DNA of 56,313 bases, from positions 1 through 56,313 of IMG/VR virus record IMGVR_UViG_3300031788_000018. One strand, given 5' to 3'. Positions 16,124 to 23,109 of this stretch are shown piece by piece. Below the pieces are notes generated by a model. The model did not search any database, was not told the DNA's origin, and saw nothing but the letters and a program-made list of their open reading frames with translations. Source of the DNA: a virus. A program made the translations under genes and the position numbers. How positions within the stretch are numbered: position 1 is the first letter of the stretch; each line of letters opens with the position of its first letter.

Positions 16124-17629
16124 ATGGCTACTAAAATTCAAGGCATTGCGGCCAGTGAGAACATCGATAGTTCAGGAGAAGTGCTCTTAATGTCCGGATT
16201 GGATATTACATCTTTGGATAAAGATGGTACTTTAAACTTTGAACACAAATCCGATCTTCCTGGGCAAACTGTAGGTAAAATCCTAACTGCTAAGAAAATA
16301 ATGACCGAAGACGAATGCTCCTCAGATAATGAGAAATTCTTCTGGTCCCAATGTCAAGTTCCCTTTCTTTATATTACTGGCGAATTATTTGACGATTATA
16401 ATGAATCAGCAAAAGATATTGCCGGTCTATTTATGTACTCTGCCGCTAATTCCCATGAACATGATATCGTTGGCTTTTCAATCGAGGGAGCTAAGATAGA
16501 TAAGAATGGAATGTACATCACAAAATCTATCGCTCGCAAAGTCACTATCACTGTAACTCCTTGTAATAAAGCAGCTATTGCTAAATTAATGCCAGAAAAT
16601 AAACCTGTAAAAGATTCTATGAATGATCTTTTTGATCAAGATATCTTTAAATCCGAATCTTCGATTGCCATCCAATTACTTAACGCAGGAACTACCATGG
16701 AAAAAGCCGACAAATTCAGTAAACGTCCCTACGACCATACTTCCACTGGCAAACCGATCCATATCAATTTTGAGCATCCTGCTCACAAAGATTTCACTCC
16801 AGCTGAACATCATGAAGCTGCAGCAATGCACGCCGATTACGCTAGCGGACATGGAGTCGCCCACTTAGCTCCGGCCTCTCATATCTCCGATATGCACACT
16901 GCTGAAGGTAAAAAACATACCGAAGCTGCTAATATGAAGAAAGCTGAACCAGCAGCACCAAAAGCTCCTAAGCCGGTCGGCACTCCTATACCTTTTAATA
17001 CTGAAACAAGACAAAAGATCAAAGCTCCAGAAGGCTGGCAAGGCACTTTGGTGCAAACTAAAGGCGGCAATGCTGCAGCTCATTATGAGCACCCAATGAT
17101 GGGGACTGTTTCAGTTATGAAAAATCCTGAAACTAATAAGTTTGACGTTAAACATGCCGGTAACTATGCTGGAGTCGGCGGAGTTTCTGGTCATGGACAC
17201 GCAGATGCGAAAAGTGCTAGCGCTCATGCTCATAAATACCTAAGCGGTTTAAACGCCGGTACTACTGGCGGCAACAGATCGTTTAACATGCCTTCTCAAG
17301 GAGCTTCCGGAGCCCCTAAGGCTGGCCAGAAAGAGATCAAGAAAGCTTTGACTGCCGGATCTGGAAACGTCGCTCCTTCTCAATTAGCTGGCGGTGCCGC
17401 ATTAGTGAAGGAAAGTTTGGATAGTGGTAAGAAAAAATGGTCCAAACGTGCCAAGGAAGAATACAAGGTTTGGGGCAAGAAAGAAGAATTCCGAGATTTC
17501 ATGCACAAAAGAATGCCTAACTTAACTTTAGGCGAGATCGATTCTATTGGTTCAGTTATTGCTATGAATAAATCCTTAAAAGCAGAAAAGATCCTAGCAA
17601 AAAGTATGCCTAAGAAACCTAAGAAATAG
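16124..17629 (+). CDS. Putative prohead protease fused to a long structural extension
   Basis: 501 residues. The first ~175 resemble phage prohead proteases: GEVLLMSGLDITSLDKDG, LNFEHKSDLPGQTVGKIL with the conserved histidine, and IVGFSIEGAKI with the likely catalytic serine. A His/Ala-rich region follows (residues ~200-265), then a domain with GWQGTLVQTKGGNAAAHYEH. Residues ~406-430 (KKALTAGSGNVAPSQLAGGA) closely match the N-terminus of the major capsid protein, and the end is strongly basic. The protease would process capsid and scaffold during head maturation; the extension may target it to the prohead. It is unusual that it lies on the opposite strand to the capsid gene. GAGGA precedes the ATG. 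Confidence 0.68.
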   Translation: MATKIQGIAASENIDSSGEVLLMSGLDITSLDKDGTLNFEHKSDLPGQTVGKILTAKKIMTEDECSSDNEKFFWSQCQVPFLYITGELFDDYNESAKDIAGLFMYSAANSHEHDIVGFSIEGAKIDKNGMYITKSIARKVTITVTPCNKAAIAKLMPENKPVKDSMNDLFDQDIFKSESSIAIQLLNAGTTMEKADKFSKRPYDHTSTGKPIHINFEHPAHKDFTPAEHHEAAAMHADYASGHGVAHLAPASHISDMHTAEGKKHTEAANMKKAEPAAPKAPKPVGTPIPFNTETRQKIKAPEGWQGTLVQTKGGNAAAHYEHPMMGTVSVMKNPETNKFDVKHAGNYAGVGGVSGHGHADAKSASAHAHKYLSGLNAGTTGGNRSFNMPSQGASGAPKAGQKEIKKALTAGSGNVAPSQLAGGAALVKESLDSGKKKWSKRAKEEYKVWGKKEEFRDFMHKRMPNLTLGEIDSIGSVIAMNKSLKAEKILAKSMPKKPKK

Positions 17630-17647
17630 TCCATGATATAGTATAGT

Positions 17648-18094
17648 ATGATAACTATAGCGTGTAGACCTGTATTGGACCGAGTTTATCGTGTTTTAGA
17701 ATGGGATGGACGCTTTAAAGATCGTACATTTAGTGAAGAAGAAATCAAAGATACTTTTGTTTTAAACACAATGCGCTCTGGCGGCTTTTTTACTGTGACT
17801 ATTGATTACTATGACTGCCAGTTTGTAACTAGTTTTATTGAACATAAAATCATACAGGTGCAAGAACAGTTTAAAATTCCAGCTAGCATCATAATGGATT
17901 ACCGGACTCATTTGAGACTTAGTGCTTATTGCTCTTTTCTGGCCAATAAAGATAGCATTGAATTATTGGATATCTATGAAGATTTACCTATTCACGTTAT
18001 AGATAAAAGCTCAGTCCGTGGTAAGGATGCCACTGATTTCATTGCCATCGGTTTAGATTTTGATAGTAGTAATATCTATGCTAATTATGTTTAA
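17648..18094 (+). CDS. Hypothetical protein, possibly leaderless transcript
   Basis: 148 residues (MITIACRPVLDRVYRVLEWD), soluble, mixed alpha/beta, unknown family. There is no ribosome binding site; instead TATAGT (17637-17642) ends five bases before the ATG, so if that is a -10 box the mRNA would begin at the start codon. No good -35 is visible. It may otherwise be read through from the protease gene. Confidence 0.7.
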   Translation: MITIACRPVLDRVYRVLEWDGRFKDRTFSEEEIKDTFVLNTMRSGGFFTVTIDYYDCQFVTSFIEHKIIQVQEQFKIPASIIMDYRTHLRLSAYCSFLANKDSIELLDIYEDLPIHVIDKSSVRGKDATDFIAIGLDFDSSNIYANYV

Positions 18095-18145
18095 GTCTCT
18101 GCCGGAAACTATCAAATAGTGACAGTATGTGGCTTTTCTTGTAAA

Positions 18146-18202
18146 TGTCCTAAATAGATATTTTAATGTCCTATTTATGTCTTTAGTGTCCTATTTAGGA
18201 CA
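18146..18202 (+). promoter_or_regulatory. Phased TGTCCTA operator array
   Basis: TGTCCTA occurs at 18146-18152, 18167-18173 and 18187-18193, spaced 21 and 20 bases (two helical turns). The third is part of a perfect palindrome TGTCCTA-TT-TAGGACA (18187-18202). The array ends 24 bases before the -35 of the promoter for 18262. It looks like a set of regulator binding sites on one face of the helix; the regulator is unknown. Confidence 0.65.
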
Positions 18203-18226
18203 CATGTGTTTCGTGTAAAATAACCA

Positions 18227-18254
18227 TTGACATATTACTTAGCTATGTTATACT
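18227..18254 (+). promoter_or_regulatory. Sigma70 promoter giving a leaderless transcript
   Basis: TTGACA (18227-18232), 16 bases, TATACT (18249-18254). The ATG at 18262 lies 7 bases after the -10, at the expected start of transcription, and no Shine-Dalgarno can exist in the leader. Confidence 0.75.
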
Positions 18255-18261
18255 GATACTG

Positions 18262-18474
18262 ATGGAAAAAATAACTAAAGTAGATACCTATAGAGTGGAT
18301 TTAAAATGTACTGTCTGCTTAGAAGGCGATATGCAGTATCTAAAAGAGAGTTGGGGTGATGTAAATCTGACTTATCTGCATGCCTGCGATAGATGCCATG
18401 AGACCGGTTTATCAGATAGAGCTTATCCTTATATCGAACATATAAACCAATATTCCGCTTCCGGTGTAGAATGA
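18262..18474 (+). CDS. Small zinc-ribbon-like protein
   Basis: 70 residues with two CxxC knuckles (KCTVCLEGD near residue 14 and CDRCHETG near residue 46), the spacing of a zinc ribbon. Such small phage proteins often bind nucleic acid or host RNA polymerase, but no specific family is recognised. The promoter is positioned so that the mRNA is predicted to be leaderless, and an operator array lies upstream, so this gene is probably tightly regulated. Confidence 0.75.
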   Translation: MEKITKVDTYRVDLKCTVCLEGDMQYLKESWGDVNLTYLHACDRCHETGLSDRAYPYIEHINQYSASGVE

Positions 18475-18519
18475 TATGGAACTGTTAATGATTAAAAGAC
18501 TATTAGAAGGGACTGACAT

Positions 18520-18951
18520 ATGGAAGAAATGAAGTTATTTAAAGTATCCTATGCTGATGGTAGTGAACTTTTTATAGTTGAGAAAACCTCTAACTTAGCT
18601 CTATCCCATGGCGATAGCAAGGAATTAGAAGTTATCCACGAAACTACTCGGATATCAGTAGAGCAGATATGTACAATGGATTCCATTTTTAACATGAAGA
18701 TCTTTATAGATAAAGAAAATGCTAAGTTTATCATACCACGTCCTAAAGGGCGAGATTTGAGCAAAGTAACTGACGAACCTCTGTATGGAGAATTTCTCAC
18801 CCTCATAGGACCAAACGAGCACGGTGGATATCGAACCTCATCCGGTAATACTAAAGAATTCGTAAGCAGTACATATTTTAAATACTCACCAATGACTGAT
18901 GAAGATCTCGAAGACTTATTGGGCTACGAAGTATTGTCTGTCAAGGAATAA
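18520..18951 (+). CDS. Hypothetical protein
   Basis: 143 residues (MEEMKLFKVSYADGSELFIV), acidic, mixed alpha/beta, no motif recognised. It follows the zinc-ribbon gene in the same direction and its 3' end overlaps the 3' end of the convergent endolysin gene by 11 bases. Confidence 0.75.
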   Translation: MEEMKLFKVSYADGSELFIVEKTSNLALSHGDSKELEVIHETTRISVEQICTMDSIFNMKIFIDKENAKFIIPRPKGRDLSKVTDEPLYGEFLTLIGPNEHGGYRTSSGNTKEFVSSTYFKYSPMTDEDLEDLLGYEVLSVKE

Positions 18952-19384
18952 AGTACCTATGTCCGCCAGCGGGCACCTCTTTGCAATCTAAATGGACCCA
19001 ATGACTACCGGGCGGATTGTCCTCCATGCGCATGTCCCATGCGACTAACATGCTAGAGTCCATAATCATTTTCCTGGCTGTATCACAGTCTACTGAGACT
19101 ATGTTGAAGTCCATCGCGGAACCGACTGAGTGCATTGAATGAAGAGCTCCTCCTATCTCTTGATTATACTTCAATGGCCTATAAGTAACGTGAACATTAA
19201 CAGATTGTCCAAACCAAGCTCTAACTTGATCCATTTTATTACATAAAGCTACTAGATTAGCTTTTATCTCATCTGTTAACCCGTCGGCTTCTGTGGCCAT
19301 GCGTCCCCATGTTGGAAGCCACAAACATTCGCGTACGCTAAAAAAGGAACTAACCATACATTTTTCATCTTCCCAATTAATCAT
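18941..19384 (-). CDS. M15-family peptidase, likely endolysin
   Basis: 147 residues. The zinc-peptidase signature is clear: VTYRPLKYNQ, then HSMHSVGSAMDFN giving a His and the Asp ligand, and SHWVHLDCK giving the C-terminal His-x-His/Asp ligand. M15A enzymes (L-Ala-D-Glu or DD-peptidases) cleave peptidoglycan stem peptides, as phage endolysins do. No signal peptide or cell-wall-binding domain is visible, so a holin or spanin elsewhere would be needed. The gene is a single minus cistron between two plus blocks. Confidence 0.85.
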   Translation of the reverse strand: MINWEDEKCMVSSFFSVRECLWLPTWGRMATEADGLTDEIKANLVALCNKMDQVRAWFGQSVNVHVTYRPLKYNQEIGGALHSMHSVGSAMDFNIVSVDCDTARKMIMDSSMLVAWDMRMEDNPPGSHWVHLDCKEVPAGGHRYFIP

Positions 19385-19406
19385 AGAACCTCTCTATACT
19401 ATATCA

Positions 19407-19435
19407 TTGACCTGAGACCTAAAGTGTGATATAGT
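19407..19435 (+). promoter_or_regulatory. Sigma70-type promoter for 19453-20811
   Basis: TTGACC (19407-19412), 17 bases, TATAGT (19430-19435). The short leader reads ATTGAGGCTCTAAAATGA, which looks like a remnant of the tail-coding sequence (I-E-A-L-K) reused as a ribosome binding site. On the other strand a TATAGT near 19395 may serve the endolysin gene. Confidence 0.7.
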
Positions 19436-19452
19436 ATAATTGAGGCTCTAAA

Positions 19453-19680
19453 ATGAAAGAAAGCTTTTTCACCGAAAACGGACTTCATATTGATGAACAC
19501 GACGTTAGAACCTGGTACTTAAACGGCGAACTTCACCGCGAAGATGGTCCAGCGGTAGAGTTTCCCGATGGTGAGACATTCTGGTGGGTAAACGGCTATC
19601 CTTACACCGAAGAAGAATTCAAACAATATCAACGTACTAAACAGTTCAACGAGAACATGAGCAAAATTCTAGAGGAATAA
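19453..19680 (+). CDS. HREDGPA-repeat small protein with conserved tail
   Basis: 75 residues: NGLHIDEHDVRTWYLNGE, one unit LHREDGPAVEFPDG, then WWVNGYPYTEEEF and the tail YQRTKQFNENMSKILEE. It is the first gene behind its own promoter. GAGGA in its last codons serves the next small gene at 19684. Confidence 0.82.
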   Translation: MKESFFTENGLHIDEHDVRTWYLNGELHREDGPAVEFPDGETFWWVNGYPYTEEEFKQYQRTKQFNENMSKILEE

Positions 19681-19683
19681 ATT

Positions 19684-19830
19684 TATGCTAACAGCAATTG
19701 GCGATGTAATGAGAAAATGTCATGAATTAGGCTATACTAAAGTAGATGACGTTTTATATTCCGAAGCAGAATATGTTCAATATTTAAGAAATAAACAGTT
19801 CAATCAATCAATTGAGGAAGCTCTAAAATG
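19684..19830 (+). CDS. Tail-only small protein (48 aa)
   Basis: A 48-residue frame starting MLTAIGDVMRKCHELGY and ending EYVQYLRNKQFNQSIEEALK, so it keeps the conserved tail but has no repeat. It has GAGGA upstream. Its own last codons carry GAGG and an ATGA overlap with the aminotransferase start at 19828. It appears to be a minimal coupling cassette in front of that enzyme. Confidence 0.8.
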
Positions 19831-20811
19831 AAAAACACTCTACTCGATCTAAGAATTGGGAATCCCACATTCCTAGAAGCTTATTGGGTAAATCGTTTCG
19901 ACATCACCTTCTCTTCCGGTGAATTCATGTCGTATCCAAAGTCAGCTATAACAGCTTCATTGATTGAGCCAATTAAAGAACTACATAGGAAAATAGGCAA
20001 TGCCAAAATTACTTCAGATACTAGATTGGTAGTCGGCAATGGCGCAACTCAAATCCTACAAGCCGCTATGTATGCAATGGGTAAAACTCATAGTAGGATA
20101 TATTTTGAGCCACCACATTTCCATAAATTCCCCCATTTTGTAGATCTATCAACTTGCGGATTGAAAAATACAGATATAGACAATATTAGCTCCAAGGATT
20201 CAGAATTAGTGGAACTCATTACAATTCCAGGGAATCCAGATGGAAATTGTGAAGTTAGACCAGTGTCCATTAACTCGGCTAAGATATTTGATTTATGTTA
20301 TAATTGGCCTACTTACGTTAATGAGGTAATGGAATTTGACGAAGATATAATGGTATTCAGCTTATCTAAAGCTACTGGACACGCTGGAACTCGTATAGGT
20401 TGGGCTTTAGTCAAAGATCCTATCATAGCAGCTAATATGGCTTTTTTCGTAGAACATCAAACATCAGGCGTAAGTAAGGATTCTCAAAACAAAGCTGCTA
20501 AAGTTATTCAATATCTATTAGATCTGCCAGCTGGAATCGAATCTTGCTTTGAATTTGGCAATAAAGTATTAACAGAACGCCGCAATCAATTAGATTCTGT
20601 TTTCTTTGACACAGATATCCAATCTATTGCTAAAAACGGTATGTTTGCTTATATTAAAGGCGAAAATCTAGAGGAAAGATTACTTGAGATGGACATCTTA
20701 GGTAGTAGTGGAACTCAATTTGGTGGTGATGAATCTTGTAGGCGGTTGAATTTAGCTTGCTCTGATAAGGAATTCGAAGAACTTATCTACAGATTGAGAA
20801 AGAATCTATAA
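19828..20811 (+). CDS. PLP-dependent aminotransferase of the alliinase/tryptophan-aminotransferase type
   Basis: 327 residues of a fold-type I PLP enzyme. Conserved parts: DLRIGNPTF at the start, LVVGNGATQILQAA (cofactor phosphate loop) near residue 70, FDLCYNWPTY (Asp and Tyr contacts), FSLSKATGHAGTRIGWA with the Schiff-base lysine near residue 185, and CRRLNLACS with the carboxylate-binding arginine near the end. The SLSKxTGHAGxRxGWA stretch is characteristic of the alliinase C-terminal family, which includes plant alliinases and TAA1-like aminotransferases. The reaction is either amino-acid transamination or beta-elimination at C-S bonds; substrate unknown. It is translationally coupled to a 48-aa tail protein and abuts the convergent IscA-like gene. 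Confidence 0.8.
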   Translation: MKNTLLDLRIGNPTFLEAYWVNRFDITFSSGEFMSYPKSAITASLIEPIKELHRKIGNAKITSDTRLVVGNGATQILQAAMYAMGKTHSRIYFEPPHFHKFPHFVDLSTCGLKNTDIDNISSKDSELVELITIPGNPDGNCEVRPVSINSAKIFDLCYNWPTYVNEVMEFDEDIMVFSLSKATGHAGTRIGWALVKDPIIAANMAFFVEHQTSGVSKDSQNKAAKVIQYLLDLPAGIESCFEFGNKVLTERRNQLDSVFFDTDIQSIAKNGMFAYIKGENLEERLLEMDILGSSGTQFGGDESCRRLNLACSDKEFEELIYRLRKNL

Positions 20812-21129
20812 CTAGCAGGCGCTCTTACCACAGCCGCAAGTTCGTTTAGCGTTTGGATTTGAATAACTAAAACCGTGTCCATTTAAGCCGTCAGAGAAAT
20901 CTACAGTTGTTCCTTGTAGGAATTCCAGACTTTTGTAATCAACGACTAGTTTAAAGCTATCAATAAACTCTAAAGTGAAATCTTCAAGCCCGAAATCTTC
21001 ATCTGGTACTATTGCCATTTGATAATTCATTCCTGAGCATCCACCACCGATCATGGACATCCTTAGACAGTATCCCTCGAATATCATACTAGCTATTTTA
21101 TTTCCAGCTGTTTCTGTGAAATAGATCAT
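20812..21129 (-). CDS. A-type Fe-S cluster carrier (IscA/ErpA/HesB-like)
   Basis: 105 residues. The family hallmarks are present: GGGCSGMNYQM with the first cysteine, SLEFLQGTTVDFSDGL, and FSYSNPNAKRTCGCGKS with the C-x-C pair. These three cysteines bind a [2Fe-2S] or [4Fe-4S] cluster or iron for transfer to apoproteins. Length is standard. It is coupled by an ATGA overlap to the HREDGPA gene upstream (GAGGCCTTGAAATGA). It ends base-to-base with the convergent aminotransferase. A target Fe-S protein is not obvious in this window. Confidence 0.88.
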   Translation of the reverse strand: MIYFTETAGNKIASMIFEGYCLRMSMIGGGCSGMNYQMAIVPDEDFGLEDFTLEFIDSFKLVVDYKSLEFLQGTTVDFSDGLNGHGFSYSNPNAKRTCGCGKSAC

Positions 21130-21614
21130 TTCAAGGCCTCATTGATATTGTCGTTGAATTGTTTAGTACGTTGAAGTTGATTGAATTCTTCTTCGGTAAC
21201 TTCTTCACCGTGAAGGGACCATACTTTTTCACCATTAGAATACTCTATAGCGGGACCGTCTTCGCGATGAAGTTTGCCTTCTAAGTACCAGAAGTTAGAA
21301 CCATCGTAACGTTCAATGGCTGGACCGTCCTTGCGATGTAATTTATCGTATTGACGCCATTCTTTGTTACCATTGTCACCCCGTTCGACAGCTGGACCGT
21401 CTTCGCGGTGAAGTTTGTCGTTTAAATACCATTCTTTAGTTCCGTTAGCCCATTCGATAGCTGGACCATCTTCGCGGTGGTATTTACCATTTAAACACCA
21501 GTGTTTAGAGCCGCCGTCAGCCCATTCTCCGGCTGGACCATCTTCACGGTGAGAAACATTATTCTTGTACCAGAATTTATTACCGTATTCATCGATAGTT
21601 AATCCGTCTTTCAT
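21126..21614 (-). CDS. HREDGPA-repeat protein, five units plus conserved tail
   Basis: 162 residues, the longest member here. After NGLTIDEYG come repeated hairpin units each ending in xHREDGPA (one reads HRKDGPA), spaced ~22-25 residues, with alternating W-Y-L-N-G/K strands, then GEEVTEEEFNQLQRTKQFND and INEALK. This would form an extended MORN-like beta sheet. The last codons provide GAGG and the start overlap for the IscA-like gene. Confidence 0.85.
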   Translation of the reverse strand: MKDGLTIDEYGNKFWYKNNVSHREDGPAGEWADGGSKHWCLNGKYHREDGPAIEWANGTKEWYLNDKLHREDGPAVERGDNGNKEWRQYDKLHRKDGPAIERYDGSNFWYLEGKLHREDGPAIEYSNGEKVWSLHGEEVTEEEFNQLQRTKQFNDNINEALK

Positions 21615-21886
21615 TTTAAAGTCTCGTTAATACTGTCGTTGAACTGTTTATTTCTTAAATATCCAGAGAATTCTTCTTCGGTAAGCTCTCGGTTGTTTAA
21701 AAACCAAACATTGTTGCCATCCAGTCTGACTATAGCAGGTCCATCTTCGCGGTGAAAGCCACCGTTCAAATACCACCACAATTCTCCATCATTCCACTCA
21801 ACAGCCGGTCCGTCTTCGCGGTGAAGCTTATTGTCGAGATACCAGTATTTAGTACCTGATTTGTCAGTATGTAGACCGTTTTTCAC
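21611..21886 (-). CDS. HREDGPA-repeat small protein with conserved tail
   Basis: The likely start is the GTG at 21886 (VKNGLHTDKSGTKYWYLDNK), with GGAG five bases upstream. Two units (LHREDGPAVEWNDG and FHREDGPAIVRLDG) are followed by the tail YLRNKQFNDSINETLK. It overlaps the next member by ATGA. Confidence 0.82.
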   Translation of the reverse strand: MKNGLHTDKSGTKYWYLDNKLHREDGPAVEWNDGELWWYLNGGFHREDGPAIVRLDGNNVWFLNNRELTEEEFSGYLRNKQFNDSINETLK

Positions 21887-21887
21887 G

Positions 21888-22496
21888 CTATCTCCTATAA
21901 GATTCAAAAAGAGATTTGCGCACGCGCCTATTTGGCTTAATGTTCATGTCAGCAAGTAAACCTTCATATTTAGCAATAATTACAAACGCTTCTGCTTCTG
22001 TTAGACTTGATATGTTTTCTTCTGAAACTTCTATTTCTACAAAGCTATCACGTCTTTTCTTAGCACCGTCTGTTGTATCTATCACAGTATAGAACACCAA
22101 AGTAGCGTCATTAAATCTATATATATGACAAGCTTTCCATATGGCGAAATTAAACTTATAACCTAATGCTAATAAGGCCTCTGAAATCTCAGCTTCAGAA
22201 GTACCTGCGATTTGCCAATTGAATTCGCTGCGTACAATATTATTCTTAGCACCTTGAGGTTTCACTTTTACTGTAACTTCGCTTTTGACACCTCTAAAAG
22301 CGGGCATGCGGTGTCTTATGAAGGATTCACCTTCTCCAAGATAGTATTTATCAGTGCCTTCTACGTATAAGAACTCGTTTAAGTTGGGGAATTTCTCTAC
22401 TGCTAATTTGAATGAGAACAACTGCTCTTCATCGACATAGTACTTAGTCTCAAATTCGATGAACTTAGGCATCGTGACTCTATGTTTTTCTGTCAT
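21888..22496 (-). CDS. CYTH-domain protein (triphosphate tunnel enzyme-like)
   Basis: About 202 residues from the ATG at 22496, which directly follows the ClpP-like stop and has GAAGGG upstream. The N-terminus has the ExExK signature (IEFETKYYV), followed by FLYVEGTDKYYLGEGESFIRHR (in two parts: DKYYLGEG and ESFIRHR), then alternating charged strands (EVTVKVKPQ, VRSEFNWQIA, DSFVEIEVS) that would line the tunnel. Known CYTH enzymes hydrolyse triphosphates (thiamine triphosphate, inorganic triphosphate, RNA 5' ends) or act as class IV adenylyl cyclases. The substrate here is unknown. Confidence 0.72.
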   Translation of the reverse strand: MTEKHRVTMPKFIEFETKYYVDEEQLFSFKLAVEKFPNLNEFLYVEGTDKYYLGEGESFIRHRMPAFRGVKSEVTVKVKPQGAKNNIVRSEFNWQIAGTSEAEISEALLALGYKFNFAIWKACHIYRFNDATLVFYTVIDTTDGAKKRRDSFVEIEVSEENISSLTEAEAFVIIAKYEGLLADMNIKPNRRVRKSLFESYRR

Positions 22497-22497
22497 T

Positions 22498-23109
22498 TTA
22501 CCCTTCTTCTTCTTCACCGAGCACTTTATCGGCCAAGCCAAGCTCAACTGCTTCATGGGCATTTAGAATCGTATCAAAGCTTAGCATTTTTCGTAGTTTA
22601 GATAACTTAAAACTAGGATGTTTAGTTCGTATATGTTCCAGATACATATGTTCTAACCATAAAGCGTCTTTTCTGCCATCTTCAACCCACTTCTCTACCT
22701 CTTTAGCGTGACCGCCTAACTCAGTGCTTCCGTAATGGATCAATTGCTTAGACATTGGCGCCATAATACGGACGTCAGCGGCTTGAAGTATAACTGAACC
22801 CATACTAGCTGCAAAACCAAAGACTTTAATGGTGATGTGGGACTTACAATCTCTTATAGCATCATATATAGCTAATCCGTCCACTACGATACCGCCTAAA
22901 TTGTTCATTAGGATAGTGATTGGTTCTTGAGACATTGATTCTAATATCATTAAATTCTTAATAGTTCTTGCGGCCATTAGACCGTCTGTTCCAGATTCAC
23001 CCAGAGCTATATCGAATAGTTGTGAACCGATATAAATCGTTCGGTTAGGAATGTAGATACCATATTCGTGCATGTAGTAAGCGTCGTCTCTGTTAACACG
23101 TTTAGCCAT
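22498..23109 (-). CDS. ClpP-like serine protease
   Basis: 203 residues with the ClpP fold markers: ITILMNNLGGIVVDGLAIYD, VFGFAASMGSVILQAAD with the nucleophilic serine near residue 105, QLIHYGSTELGGHAKE with the catalytic histidine near residue 130, and LSFDTILNAHEAVELGLAD containing the acidic residue. The order and spacing match ClpP. No ClpX-like partner lies beside it, so it may use a host unfoldase or act alone (for example in head maturation). It overlaps the primase stop by 8 bases. Confidence 0.85.
   Translation of the reverse strand: MAKRVNRDDAYYMHEYGIYIPNRTIYIGSQLFDIALGESGTDGLMAARTIKNLMILESMSQEPITILMNNLGGIVVDGLAIYDAIRDCKSHITIKVFGFAASMGSVILQAADVRIMAPMSKQLIHYGSTELGGHAKEVEKWVEDGRKDALWLEHMYLEHIRTKHPSFKLSKLRKMLSFDTILNAHEAVELGLADKVLGEEEEG

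Noticed and set aside
19388-19420. Minus-strand sigma70 promoter for the endolysin
   Set aside because: TATAGT is present but the -35 region matches poorly; noted only as a possible late -10 element.
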